From Pseudomonas petrae (GTDB lineage Bacteria > Pseudomonadota > Gammaproteobacteria > Pseudomonadales > Pseudomonadaceae): DNA of 64,000 nt. The translations under genes and the position numbers were made by a program. The stretch spans positions 248,001 to 312,000 of the forward strand of contig NZ_JAKJXE010000007.1 in NCBI RefSeq assembly GCF_021728295.1, in the 5' to 3' direction. Under the pieces are notes generated by a model. The model searched no databases. It was not told the origin of the DNA and saw only the letters and a list, made by a program, of their open reading frames with translations. Below, piece after piece: positions 27,497 to 36,024 of the stretch (positions within the stretch are counted from its first letter, which is position 1; each line of letters opens with the position of its first letter).

Positions 27497-28699
27497 ATGT
27501 CGCCCTGGCTGACAGTCGTGGGAATCGGTGAGGACGGCTACAAGGGCCTGGGCAAGAATGCCCGGCATGCGCTGTTGCAGGCGCGGCAGGTGTTTGGCAG
27601 CTCGCGCCAGCTCGACCTCTTGCCGCTGTGCATTGGCGCCGAGCGTCGTCAGTGGCCGAGCCCGTTTTCGTTGCATGGTGTGCTGGAGCAACGTGGTGAG
27701 CCTGTCTGCGTGATCGCCAGTGGCGATCCGATGCTGTTCGGCGTGGGCGTGAGTTTGTCGCGTCAAGTCCCCATCGACGAGATGCGCGTGATCCCCGCCC
27801 CATCTTCTTACTCTCTCGCCGCCGCGCGTCTGGGCTGGGGGTTGCAAGATGTCGTGACGCTCTCGGTCGTCGCTCGCCCCTTGGCCGCACTGAATGCCCA
27901 CCTGCAAAACGGCCTGCGCCTGCTGGTGCTGAGCAACGACGGTTCGAGCCCGGCGGCGATTGCAGCGCTACTGCGTGAGCGCGGTTTTGGCCCGAGCCAG
28001 ATGACGGTGCTAGAACATCTGGGCGGCGCCTCGGAGCGACGAGTGGATGCGACGGCCAATGAATGGTCCGATCCTGAAATCGCTGCGCTGAACCTGGTCG
28101 CCATCGAATGCCGTGCACAGCCAGATGCGCTGCGTCTGTCGCCGCTGGGCGGTCTGCCGGACGAGGCGTTTCGGCATGACGGTCAGCTCACCAAGCGCGA
28201 CGTGCGCGCGATTACCCTGGCCCGTCTCGCGCCCGTTCCTGGTGAATTGCTGTGGGACGTGGGCGCAGGCTGCGGCTCCATCGGCATTGAGTGGATGCGC
28301 GCGCACCCGACCTGCCGCGCCATCGCCGTCGAGTCCGATGAGGGCCGGCAACACTTGATCGAATTCAATCGGGATGCGCTGGGTGTGCCCGGCCTTCAAC
28401 TGATTCGCGGACGCGCGCCCGATGCGCTTGAGGGCCTTGAGCAACCGGACGCCATCTTCATCGGCGGCGGCGTGACGCGCGAAGGTGTGTTGCACGCATG
28501 CTGGCAAAACCTGCGCTCGGGCGGCCGACTGATCGCCAATGCCGTCACGTTGCAAAGCGAGGCGATGCTGGTGAACTGGCGGGAGGAGCATGGCGGCGAG
28601 CTGACCCGCATTCATCTGGCCCATACCAAGCCGCTGGGCGATTTCGACACCTGGCGCCAGACGCTGCCGATCACCCTGCTCGAAGCGATCAAACCCTGA
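27497..28699 (+). CDS. cobL: Precorrin-6Y C5,15-methyltransferase (decarboxylating)
   Basis: CobL methylates C5 and C15 and removes the C12 acetate carboxyl. The 400 residues are a two-domain fusion. The N-terminal tetrapyrrole methylase (CbiE-like) has [36 protein letters not shown] and [17 protein letters not shown]. The C-terminal Rossmann methylase (CbiT-like) has [38 protein letters not shown] and FIGGGV. It overlaps cbiD by one base (TGATG). Confidence 0.96.
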   Translation: MSPWLTVVGIGEDGYKGLGKNARHALLQARQVFGSSRQLDLLPLCIGAERRQWPSPFSLHGVLEQRGEPVCVIASGDPMLFGVGVSLSRQVPIDEMRVIPAPSSYSLAAARLGWGLQDVVTLSVVARPLAALNAHLQNGLRLLVLSNDGSSPAAIAALLRERGFGPSQMTVLEHLGGASERRVDATANEWSDPEIAALNLVAIECRAQPDALRLSPLGGLPDEAFRHDGQLTKRDVRAITLARLAPVPGELLWDVGAGCGSIGIEWMRAHPTCRAIAVESDEGRQHLIEFNRDALGVPGLQLIRGRAPDALEGLEQPDAIFIGGGVTREGVLHACWQNLRSGGRLIANAVTLQSEAMLVNWREEHGGELTRIHLAHTKPLGDFDTWRQTLPITLLEAIKP

Positions 28700-29796
28700 T
28701 GCGCGACGAAACCGCCGAACAGCCCGCGCCGTTGCGCAGCGGCTTGACCACCGGCAGCTGCGCCACGGCGACATCCCTTGCCGCCGCGCGTCTGTTGCTG
28801 GCCGGCGAAACCAACGATGCGATCGAAATCACGCTGCCCAAAGGCAAGTGCGTGCAAATGCGCCTGGAATTCTGCCGCCTGATTGCGGACGGCGCCGAGG
28901 CCGGCACGCTCAAGGATGCCGGGGATGATCCGGACGTGACCCATGGCGCGCTGGTGTCTGCCCAGGTCAGGCTGATCTCTGAGCCCGGCGTGCGTTTTGT
29001 TGCGGGCGAAGGCGTTGGCACCGTCACCCGCCCGGGTCTGGTGCTGGGTGTCGGCGAGCCGGCGATTAATCCGGTGCCGCGCAGGATGATGGCCGAGCAC
29101 CTCACGCATCTGGCCCAGGAGGTCGGCTACGGCGGCGGGTTTGAAGTGACGGTCTGCGTCGAAAACGGCAACGAACTGGCCCTGAAAACCATGAACCCGC
29201 GACTGGGAATTCTCGGCGGGCTGTCGATTCTGGGCACCAGCGGCATCGTCAGGCCCTTCTCGTGCGCGGCGTACATCGCGTCGATCCATCAAGGCATCGA
29301 CGTCGCCCGCACCAACGGTTACCAGCACATCGCCGCCTGCACCGGCAACGCCAGTGAAGACACGATGCGTCGGGTGTATCAGATCCCGGACATCGCGCTG
29401 ATCGAGATGGGTGACTTTGTCGGCGCTGTGCTCAAGCATCTGCGCAAAACCCCAGTGGAACGGCTCAGTGTCTGCGGCGGCTTCGGCAAGATCAGCAAGC
29501 TGGCGGCGGGTCACATGGACCTGCACAGCCGCCACTCCAGCATCGATCTGGATCAACTCGCGCGATGGGCCGCCGATGTGGGCGCCGATACCGAGCTGCA
29601 ACGGAGCATTCGCGAGGCCAATACCAGTCAGCAAGCGTTGGCCATGGCCTCGGCCGTCGGCATCGAGCTGGGCGATGCGGTGTGTCAGCACGCACTGAAT
29701 TTCGCCCGCAGCGTGGTGCCGACGCAGGTCCAGGTCGAGGTCTTTGCCATCGACCGACAGGGTGGGATCGTCGGGCACGCGGGAGGCTTTGTTTGA
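28699..29796 (+). CDS. cbiD: Cobalt-precorrin-5B C1-methyltransferase CbiD
   Basis: CbiD is the C1-methylating enzyme first known from the anaerobic pathway. Here it takes the place of CobF in an otherwise oxygen-dependent cluster, as is usual in Pseudomonas. The 365 residues start [20 protein letters not shown], the hallmark being [21 protein letters not shown]; later motifs are [43 protein letters not shown] and [19 protein letters not shown]. The start is set at the ATG that overlaps the cobL stop, although the frame is open 200 bases upstream. Confidence 0.95.
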   Translation: MRDETAEQPAPLRSGLTTGSCATATSLAAARLLLAGETNDAIEITLPKGKCVQMRLEFCRLIADGAEAGTLKDAGDDPDVTHGALVSAQVRLISEPGVRFVAGEGVGTVTRPGLVLGVGEPAINPVPRRMMAEHLTHLAQEVGYGGGFEVTVCVENGNELALKTMNPRLGILGGLSILGTSGIVRPFSCAAYIASIHQGIDVARTNGYQHIAACTGNASEDTMRRVYQIPDIALIEMGDFVGAVLKHLRKTPVERLSVCGGFGKISKLAAGHMDLHSRHSSIDLDQLARWAADVGADTELQRSIREANTSQQALAMASAVGIELGDAVCQHALNFARSVVPTQVQVEVFAIDRQGGIVGHAGGFV

Positions 29797-29807
29797 AACC
29801 CGCCACC

Positions 29808-30530
29808 ATGAAGCGCGTGCTGTTGCTCGGCGGCGTCACCGAAGCACTGGCGATTGCGCGCACGCTTGGGCCTCAGCACGTTTACAGCCTGGCGGGTGTG
29901 GGGCGTGTGCCGACTGACTTGCGCTGTGAAGTCCGGGTTGGCGGGTTTGGTGGCGCTGAAGGGTTGGCAAATTTCGTCCAGCAAACAGGCATGGACCTGA
30001 TCTTGGATGCGACGCACCCTTACGCGGCGCAGATCAGCCAGAACGCTGTCACGGCGTCGAAGCTGACCGGCGCTCCATGCTGGGCGTTGCGGCGGCCGGC
30101 ATGGCAGGCGGGGCCGGAGGATGACTGGCGCGAGGTTGAGGACTGGACAACACTCATCGCCGCCCTCGCCCCCTTTGTGCGACCGCTATTTACCTTGGGC
30201 CGCGAGCCTTTGCAGCATCTGCAGGAGATTCCACCCCATCAGTTCTGGACGCTGCGGGCCCTGGACGTCTACCCCGGCAATGAACGCTGTGAAGTGATCG
30301 GGGCGCGCGGCCCCTTCCGCCTGGAGGACGAGCGTGAGCTGTTCGAGCGCCGCAACATTGATGTCCTCATCAGCAAGAACAGCGGCAGCACGGCCACCGA
30401 GCCGAAGCTGGAAGTGGCGCGGGAGCGCGGGGTGCCGGTGCTGGTCTTGAAACGGCCGGTGCTGCCGGAGGTGGATCGGTCGTTCTGGAGTGTGGGTGAG
30501 GTGCTGGATGCGTTGCGGGACATTGGCTGA
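29808..30530 (+). CDS. cobK: Precorrin-6A reductase
   Basis: CobK reduces precorrin-6A with NADPH. The 240 residues begin MKRVLLLGGVTEALAIARTL. They contain LDATHPYAAQISQNAVTASK, LFTLGREPL, and ISKNSGSTATEPKLEVAR near the C-terminus, all typical of CobK/CbiJ. A TTG at 29793 overlapping the cbiD stop is an alternative start that adds five residues. It ends the rightward cob operon. Confidence 0.94.
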   Translation: MKRVLLLGGVTEALAIARTLGPQHVYSLAGVGRVPTDLRCEVRVGGFGGAEGLANFVQQTGMDLILDATHPYAAQISQNAVTASKLTGAPCWALRRPAWQAGPEDDWREVEDWTTLIAALAPFVRPLFTLGREPLQHLQEIPPHQFWTLRALDVYPGNERCEVIGARGPFRLEDERELFERRNIDVLISKNSGSTATEPKLEVARERGVPVLVLKRPVLPEVDRSFWSVGEVLDALRDIG

Positions 30531-30638
30531 CGCAGGCCGAAAATGCCCTAAAAATCGTCTGGGTTTGCGGATCGGTCCGACTTCCACCGTCTGACTCGCC
30601 TGACATCGGAAATGTATCCTCCGGGATACCTTTCCCGT

Positions 30639-30944
30639 ATGATTTTTTTCGAACGATCCACCTCATTCAACAAGTGGTTGACGTCTTTGAAGGACAAGAC
30701 CGGGCAGCAGCGCATCATTGCGCGGATTCGATCAGCACAGCGAGGCAACTTTGGAGATTGTGAATCAGTAGGTGGCAGCGTTTTTGAAATGCGTGTTCAC
30801 TACGGGCCGGGTTATCGAATTTATCTGACCCGCCATGGGAACGCGATCTATCTGCTTCTAGTTGGTGGGGACAAATCGACTCAGAAAACGGATATCAGAC
30901 GTGCCAGGGAAATGGCGGAACGCCTCACGGCGAGGGAACAATGA
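30639..30944 (+). CDS. RelE/HigB-like toxin of a type II toxin-antitoxin pair
   Basis: The 101 residues (from ATG 30639) start MIFFERSTSFNKWLTSLKD. They contain IIARIRSAQRGNFGDCESVG, VFEMRVHYGPGYRIYLTRHG and LLLVGGDKSTQKTDIRRA, the signature of the phage Gp49/HI1419 group of RelE-fold mRNA interferases. An earlier ATG at 30612 gives nine extra residues not seen in the family. Toxin-before-antitoxin order is usual for this subgroup. The antitoxin ATG overlaps the stop by four bases. Confidence 0.9.
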   Translation: MIFFERSTSFNKWLTSLKDKTGQQRIIARIRSAQRGNFGDCESVGGSVFEMRVHYGPGYRIYLTRHGNAIYLLLVGGDKSTQKTDIRRAREMAERLTAREQ

Positions 30945-31234
30945 TGAAAGAAGAATTCAAACCATTCGACGCAGCGGAATACTTGGAGACAGTTGAAGAC
31001 ATGGCAGGGTATCTCGATGCCTGTCTCGATGAGGACACCGGTGACGGCATGCTAGTCCGACTGGCCCTGAAAGACATTGCGCGCGCTTATGGGATGACAC
31101 AGATTGCACGCGACACGGGTTTGGGCCGCGAAAGTCTATACAAGGCATTAGGCAGAGGCGGCAATCCCGAATTCGCCACCATCATGAAAGTCATCAAAGC
31201 CCTGGGCCTGAAGCTCCACGCTTCAACCGCCTGA
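30941..31234 (+). CDS. HigA-like antitoxin (HI1420-type)
   Basis: The 97 residues start MMKEEFKPFDAAEYLETVED. They contain the helix-turn-helix MTQIARDTGLGRESLYKALGRGG and end MKVIKALGLKLHASTA. This is the downstream partner of HI1419-type toxins, and it should neutralise the toxin and repress the pair. The overlap with the toxin gene couples their translation. Confidence 0.9.
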   Translation: MMKEEFKPFDAAEYLETVEDMAGYLDACLDEDTGDGMLVRLALKDIARAYGMTQIARDTGLGRESLYKALGRGGNPEFATIMKVIKALGLKLHASTA

Positions 31235-31250
31235 ACCCTTCCTGAACCAA

Positions 31251-31287
31251 ACCCGCAGCGCGACATAAGGTCGCGGGCGGGCTTTTT
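31251..31287 (+). terminator. Rho-independent terminator after the toxin-antitoxin pair
   Basis: CGCGAC and GTCGCG, extended by outer CCCGC/GGCGGG pairing, form a stem with the loop ataag, followed by CTTTTT. It lies 17 bases past the antitoxin stop. Confidence 0.85.
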
Positions 31288-31311
31288 ACATCTGGCGGCC
31301 GATCAGGCTAA

Positions 31312-31737
31312 ATGGCCGACATGAAAAAACAAGAAGATCAAATCACCACGCAGAAGCGGCGCCGGGCGTTTGCCTGGGTGGCCTGTTTCGCGTTGCTGTT
31401 TGGCGTGCTGGCGATGCCGATGACACCGACCATGCCCCGCCCCGAGGGTGAGCGGCTGGTGTGGGGAAACGGCTGCACAGGTGAAACGTCACGACTGGCG
31501 ATGACGCCCGTTGAAGTCATCGACAGGCAAACGCCCCAGCACCCCGACATCGCATTCGTGCAGCACTGCGCCTGTTGCACAAACGCAATGCCATTGGTTG
31601 CGGTGCCGACCAGCATCGGTTTTGGCTTGTTCGCCCTTGTCGAACCGGTGCGTTTCCCTGTCGCGGTATTGGTGCTCCGCGCGCCGCCCCGTCAGCACTG
31701 GCCTGAACGCAATCCGCACGCCTCACCCCGGGTCTGA
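31312..31737 (+). CDS. DUF2946 family protein, first copy
   Basis: The 141 residues have a basic N-terminus (KKQEDQITTQKRRR) and one hydrophobic stretch (about 19-37, FAWVACFALLFGVLAMPM). A short exported part contains HCACCTNAMP, a Cys-x-Cys-Cys cluster that could bind copper. DUF2946 proteins typically sit in copper-inducible clusters beside PCu(A)C chaperones, as here. An internal ATG at 31321 is an equally good start. The function is unproven. Confidence 0.72.
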   Translation: MADMKKQEDQITTQKRRRAFAWVACFALLFGVLAMPMTPTMPRPEGERLVWGNGCTGETSRLAMTPVEVIDRQTPQHPDIAFVQHCACCTNAMPLVAVPTSIGFGLFALVEPVRFPVAVLVLRAPPRQHWPERNPHASPRV

Positions 31738-31786
31738 TTTGCCGATTGTGCCGTCGCGTACCTGAATGAACCGGAGACCTGTGTTG

Positions 31787-32263
31787 ATGCTGAACAAAAT
31801 CCTCCTGCTGATCGCCCTCGCGCTGCCAGCCGGTTTCGTTGACGCCCAGGATTACGCCAAGGGGCAACTGAGCGTCGCGCAGCCATGGTCCATGGCGCTG
31901 CCGCCCAACGCGCCCACCGTCGCTGCCTATTTTGTGATCACCAACAATGGCCCTGACGCCGATAGGCTCGAAGCGGTCGACAGCCCCATCGCAGGTGCGG
32001 CCCAGTTGCATGAGCACGTGAGCCAGGACGGCCTGATGAAAATGCAGCACGTCGACACTGTGGATGTCCCTGCCGGCGGCAACGTGACCTTCGCGCCCAT
32101 GGCCTATCACGTGATGTTGCTGGACCTGAAAGACCGCACCCGACTCATCGACGGCCAGACCTTCCCGCTGACCCTACATTTTCAAAAAGCGGGCGACCTG
32201 ACCGTCAACGTCGTGGTACTGAAACAGCCACCCGATGCTGCCGCTCCGGTCCACGCCCACTGA
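31787..32263 (+). CDS. PCu(A)C periplasmic copper chaperone
   Basis: The 158 residues have a signal peptide (MLNKILLLIALALPAGFVDA). The cupredoxin-like PCu(A)C domain follows with the copper-binding region QLHEHVSQDGLMKMQHVD and a downstream YHVMLL, matching the His/Met ligand pattern of the family. Such proteins deliver Cu(I) in the periplasm, often to cytochrome oxidase. The C-terminus ends with an extra His-containing tail (PVHAH). The start at 31787 has GGAG in range and opens the signal peptide; the upstream ATG at 31766 would add seven residues. Confidence 0.9.
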   Translation: MLNKILLLIALALPAGFVDAQDYAKGQLSVAQPWSMALPPNAPTVAAYFVITNNGPDADRLEAVDSPIAGAAQLHEHVSQDGLMKMQHVDTVDVPAGGNVTFAPMAYHVMLLDLKDRTRLIDGQTFPLTLHFQKAGDLTVNVVVLKQPPDAAAPVHAH

Positions 32264-32777
32264 CCCGCTGAACTCCGACGCCGCCCTCTTGAACCGCCCG
32301 CCCGCGATCCGCGCCCGATCCGCCTCTACCCCGCGTAACCCGCAGGGCGCGTGGCTGAGCCTGTTCGCCATGCTGATGATTTTCATCGGCCCGCTGATCT
32401 CGCAATCCATGCCGATGGAGCATCACAGCGGCATGGCAATGCCTGCGCCGGTATCGATGTCGATGTCGATGTCGATGCACGGCGAAATGGACATGTCGGC
32501 GTCGATGGGCATGGGCAAAGACATGGGCGCCGACGAGCACAGTGGTCACGTCAAGGCCGAGCAGAGCGCCGACGTCGATCACGTCATCTGGGCCAAGTGC
32601 GGCTATTGCACGCTGCTGTTCAGTTGCCCGGCGCTGACCAAAACCGTGGCCGTCCTGGCGCCGGTCCCGCCCCGACCCGCCGACTTCTATAACGAGGCCA
32701 CGCAACACGGCCACGCCCAGCGCAACGTCTTCCCCAACGCCCGCAGTCGCGCGCCGCCCCTCTCGTCAGTCGCCTGA
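32235..32777 (+). CDS. DUF2946 family protein, second copy, Met/His-rich
   Basis: The 180 residues have a polar N-terminus, one hydrophobic segment (about 40-57, LSLFAMLMIFIGPLIS), then a striking Met/His-rich part (about 60-110, with MSMSMSMHGEMDMSASMGMG) and a CGYC motif in WAKCGYCTLLFSCP. Met, His and Cys density suggests copper(I) binding outside the cytoplasm. The gene overlaps the chaperone gene by 29 bases if it starts at 32235. The Met run is encoded by four tandem tcgatg hexamers around 32453-32477, which could change number by slippage without breaking the frame. Confidence 0.72.
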   Translation: MLPLRSTPTDPLNSDAALLNRPPAIRARSASTPRNPQGAWLSLFAMLMIFIGPLISQSMPMEHHSGMAMPAPVSMSMSMSMHGEMDMSASMGMGKDMGADEHSGHVKAEQSADVDHVIWAKCGYCTLLFSCPALTKTVAVLAPVPPRPADFYNEATQHGHAQRNVFPNARSRAPPLSSVA

Positions 32778-32863
32778 AAACCACCAATTAACTCGTACCC
32801 GCTGACGGCTTTTCCAGCCGTCAGCGCGCTGCGCCGTGTTTTCCCTGACGGGAGCGTTGCACC

Positions 32864-34237
32864 ATGTCCAAACCGAATGTGTCTTTCTACAACCTGGCGT
32901 GGCGATGGCATTTCTATGCCGGCCTGTTCGTCGCGCCATTCATGATCCTGCTGGCGGTCACCGGGATCATCTACCTGTTCAAGCCGCAGCTCGACGCGCT
33001 GATGTACAGCGACCTGCTGACGGTCAAACCCGCTCACCACTCACTCAGTGCCGATGACCTGCAAAAGCGCGTGCTGACTTCCTTTCCACAGGCCCAGGTG
33101 ACCAAGTACCTGCCACCGCTGAATGCCGAGGGCAGCGCGCAGTTCGTGGTCAAAAACGACGGCCGCGAAGTGAACGTGTTCATCGATCCGTACAGCGGCA
33201 CGGTGCTCGGCACCCAGGACGCGAAGCAAAACCTGCAAGCCATCGCTCGCGAGCTGCACGGCGAACTGATGATTGGCACCGTCGGTGATCGGCTGGTGGA
33301 ACTGGCTGCTGGCTGGGGCATCGTGCTGGTGGTTTCAGGCGTGTATCTGTGGTGGCCGCGAGGGAGATCACCGGCTGGCGTGTTATGGCCGCGCATCAGC
33401 GCGCAAGGTCGCATTCTCTGGCGCGACCTGCACGCGGTGACCGGATTCTGGGGTTCGGTGGCGCTGCTGTTCATGTTGCTGAGCGGCATGACCTGGACCG
33501 GCATGTGGGGAAAGGTCTACGCCGATGTCTGGAACACCTTTCCGGCGGCGATGTGGAATGACGTGCCCAAGTCGGACAAACAGGCCGGCGCCTTGAACAG
33601 CGCCAGCGTGCAGACGGTGCCGTGGGCCATGGAAAACACGCCGATGCCGGTGTCGTCCGGGGATCATGCCGAGCACATGAATCACGCGCACCTGTCCAGC
33701 GCTCCCGCAGCGCCGGGCATCCCTCTGCAGCAAGTGGTCGACATCGCCAAGGCGCGCAACATCGAGCCGGGCTACAGCATCACGCAACCGAAAAGTGCTG
33801 ACGGCGTGTTCACCGTTTCCGTGTTCGCCGACGACCCCCGCGAAGACGCCACGCTGCATGTCGATCAGTACACCGGCAAGGTGCTGGCGGATGTGCGCTA
33901 TAGCGATTACAGCACGGTGTCCAAGGCGACTGAACTGGGCGTGATGTTGCACGAAGGCAAGATGTACGGCTGGGTAAACCAGCTGCTGATTCTGTTCATC
34001 TGCCTGATGGTGCTGCTGAGTTCGGTGAGCGGGATCGTGATCTGGTGGAAGCGTCGCCCGCAGAACGGCTTCGGTGTTCCGCCCCTGCGTCACGACCTCC
34101 CGCGCTGGAAAACCGCAACGGCGGTAATGATCGTGCTGGGTGTGGCGTTCCCGCTTGTGGGAGTTTCGATGCTGGGGGTGTGGCTGCTCGATCGAATAGT
34201 GCGTTCGCGCTTTGCCAAAACGGCAGCAACAGCTTAG
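32864..34237 (+). CDS. PepSY-domain inner-membrane protein
   Basis: The 457 residues show four or more transmembrane helices: near 15-45 (FYAGLFVAPFMILLAVTGII), about 145-165, 195-215, 375-395 and 425-450. Two PepSY regions lie in the large periplasmic loops (FPQAQVTKYLPPL, and the segment near YSITQPKSADGVFTVSVF with EDATLHVDQYTGKVLADV). A His/Met-rich insertion DHAEHMNHAHLS suggests metal contact. Proteins of this type act beside siderophore or copper uptake receptors, perhaps as reductases. Here it ends the copper cluster; no TonB-dependent receptor gene is present in the cluster. Confidence 0.82.
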   Translation: MSKPNVSFYNLAWRWHFYAGLFVAPFMILLAVTGIIYLFKPQLDALMYSDLLTVKPAHHSLSADDLQKRVLTSFPQAQVTKYLPPLNAEGSAQFVVKNDGREVNVFIDPYSGTVLGTQDAKQNLQAIARELHGELMIGTVGDRLVELAAGWGIVLVVSGVYLWWPRGRSPAGVLWPRISAQGRILWRDLHAVTGFWGSVALLFMLLSGMTWTGMWGKVYADVWNTFPAAMWNDVPKSDKQAGALNSASVQTVPWAMENTPMPVSSGDHAEHMNHAHLSSAPAAPGIPLQQVVDIAKARNIEPGYSITQPKSADGVFTVSVFADDPREDATLHVDQYTGKVLADVRYSDYSTVSKATELGVMLHEGKMYGWVNQLLILFICLMVLLSSVSGIVIWWKRRPQNGFGVPPLRHDLPRWKTATAVMIVLGVAFPLVGVSMLGVWLLDRIVRSRFAKTAATA

Positions 34238-34574
34238 ATTGCGTCTCGCGGGGCCTGGAACCTATTTTGGGTGGTTTAGTGATGAATTCCTCCTCATTTC
34301 TGGTTTCAGGCTCCGCACCTGTTTTTTCGCCTGCCGCCTTCCCCCTCTTCGCCACTCGATTCCCTTCTCGGCACCCCGCCCCAGTTGAGCGCGCCTGACG
34401 CACCACCCGACCTGCACCGATCCACATTGGTGCGCAGCGCCCTGAGCAGGCGACGTTTTCATTCCATTTTGCGACGTGAACAGCCTTGGCCCAGCGTTTG
34501 CTAAAGCCTAAGCAGACTCAACTCTGCACCGCCAACAGCCGTCATCTAAAAAAATCAAAGAATGGAGCTAGCCA
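34238..34574. promoter_or_regulatory. Urea operon control region
   Basis: This 337-base gap between the PepSY gene and urtA has no convincing gene. It contains the sigma-54 promoter at 34486-34502 and a dyad, GCACC-N10-GGTGC, at 34414-34433. The dyad resembles an NtrC half-site pair but its spacing is about five bases longer than the classical site. The sequence near the urtA start is A-rich (ctaaaaaaatcaaagaatgg) with GGAG as ribosome-binding site. Confidence 0.6.
34486..34502 (+). promoter_or_regulatory. Sigma-54 promoter of urtA
   Basis: TTGGCCCAGCGTTTGCT fits the -24/-12 consensus TGGCAC-N5-TTGCW with the invariant GG (34488-34489) and GC (34500-34501) exactly ten bases apart; only the A of GGCA and one G differ. 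It lies 73 bases before the urtA ATG. Nitrogen-scavenging operons commonly use sigma-54 with NtrC. Confidence 0.75.
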
Positions 34575-35840
34575 ATGAAGCGTCGTAGTTTGCTGAAAGC
34601 GTTCACTTTGTCTGCATCGATCGCAGCGATGGGTTTGACCTGGACCGCTCAGGCGGCCGAGACCATCAAGGTCGGCATTCTGCATTCTTTGTCCGGCACC
34701 ATGGCCATCTCCGAGACCTCGCTCAAGGACATGGCGCTGATGACCATTGATGAAATCAACGCCAAGGGCGGCGTCAACGGCAAGATGCTTGAGCCGGTGG
34801 TGGTCGACCCGGCGTCGAACTGGCCGTTGTTTGCGGAGAAGGGCCGTCAGTTGCTGACCCAGGACAAGGTCGCTGTGGTGTTCGGCTGCTGGACCTCAGT
34901 GTCGCGCAAGTCGGTGTTGCCGGTCTTCGAAGAGCTGAACGGCTTGCTGTTCTACCCGGTGCAGTACGAAGGCGAAGAGATGTCGCCGAACGTGTTCTAC
35001 ACCGGCGCCGCGCCTAACCAGCAGGCGATTCCAGCGGTTGAATACCTGATGAGCGAAGACGGCGGCGGGGCCAAGCGATTCTTCCTGCTGGGTACCGACT
35101 ACGTTTACCCGCGCACCACCAACAAGATCCTGCGCTCGTTCCTGCACTCCAAAGGAGTTGCAGACAAGGACATCGAAGAGGTCTACACCCCATTTGGTCA
35201 CAGCGATTACCAGACCATCGTGTCGAACATCAAGAAGTTCTCCGCAGGTGGCAAGACGGCGGTGATCTCCACGGTCAACGGTGACTCCAACGTGCCGTTC
35301 TATAAAGAGCTGGGCAATCAGGGACTGAAAGCCACCGACGTACCGGTGGTGGCGTTCTCGGTCGGCGAAGAAGAACTGCGCGGCGTCGACACCAAACCTC
35401 TGGTGGGCAACCTGGCGGCGTGGAACTACTTCGAATCGGTGAAGAACCCGGTCAACACCCAGTTCGTTGCCGACTGGAAGGCCTACGCCAAGGCGCACAA
35501 CCTGCCGAACGCCGACAAGGCCGTGACCAACGACCCGATGGAGGCCACGTACGTGGGTATCCACATGTGGGCGCAAGCGGTCGAGAAAGCCAAATCCACC
35601 GATGTGGATAAAGTCCGCGAAGCCATGGCCGGCCAGACCTTCGCCGCGCCTTCCGGCTTCACCCTGACCATGGACAAAACCAACCACCACTTGCACAAGC
35701 CGGTGATGATCGGCGAGATCAAGGCCGACGGTCAGTTCGACGTGGTCTGGCAGACCAAAGAGCCGATTCGTGCCCAGCCGTGGAGTCCGTTCATTCCGGG
35801 CAACGACAAGAAGCCTGACTATGCGGTGAAGAGCAACTAA
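34575..35840 (+). CDS. urtA: Urea ABC transporter, substrate-binding protein
   Basis: UrtA is the periplasmic urea receptor. The 421 residues have an export signal (MKRRSLLKAFTLSASIAAMG to about 28, AQA cleavage) and a type I periplasmic-binding fold: IKVGILHSLSGTMAISETSLKD, FGCWTSVSRKSVLPVFEELN, LFYPVQYEGEEMSPNVFYTG, FLLGTDYVYPRTTNKI. These are the UrtA signatures that separate it from leucine-binding proteins. It heads the urt operon and is followed by a REP pair before urtB. Confidence 0.96.
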   Translation: MKRRSLLKAFTLSASIAAMGLTWTAQAAETIKVGILHSLSGTMAISETSLKDMALMTIDEINAKGGVNGKMLEPVVVDPASNWPLFAEKGRQLLTQDKVAVVFGCWTSVSRKSVLPVFEELNGLLFYPVQYEGEEMSPNVFYTGAAPNQQAIPAVEYLMSEDGGGAKRFFLLGTDYVYPRTTNKILRSFLHSKGVADKDIEEVYTPFGHSDYQTIVSNIKKFSAGGKTAVISTVNGDSNVPFYKELGNQGLKATDVPVVAFSVGEEELRGVDTKPLVGNLAAWNYFESVKNPVNTQFVADWKAYAKAHNLPNADKAVTNDPMEATYVGIHMWAQAVEKAKSTDVDKVREAMAGQTFAAPSGFTLTMDKTNHHLHKPVMIGEIKADGQFDVVWQTKEPIRAQPWSPFIPGNDKKPDYAVKSN

Positions 35841-35888
35841 GCGACGCGTTGTCGGGCTGGCACTGATCCCGGCCCGACACAATTCCCT

Positions 35889-35978
35889 TGTAGGAGCGCG
35901 CTTGCCCGCGATTGCGGTCTGTCTGTGACATAGATGGCGTCTGACACACCGATATCGCGGGCAAGCGCGCTCCTACAG
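35889..35978. repeat. REP pair, TAGGAGCGCGCTTGCCCGCG type, urtA-urtB
   Basis: tgtaggagcgcgcttgcccg and its inverse cgggcaagcgcgctcctaca flank about 50 bases. It occupies the urtA-urtB gap and may limit readthrough or stabilise urtA mRNA. Confidence 0.93.
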
Positions 35979-36024
35979 GTTCCCCGTCTGACGTTACCTC
36001 ATGCGGGTGCTCCCAGGACTCGAT

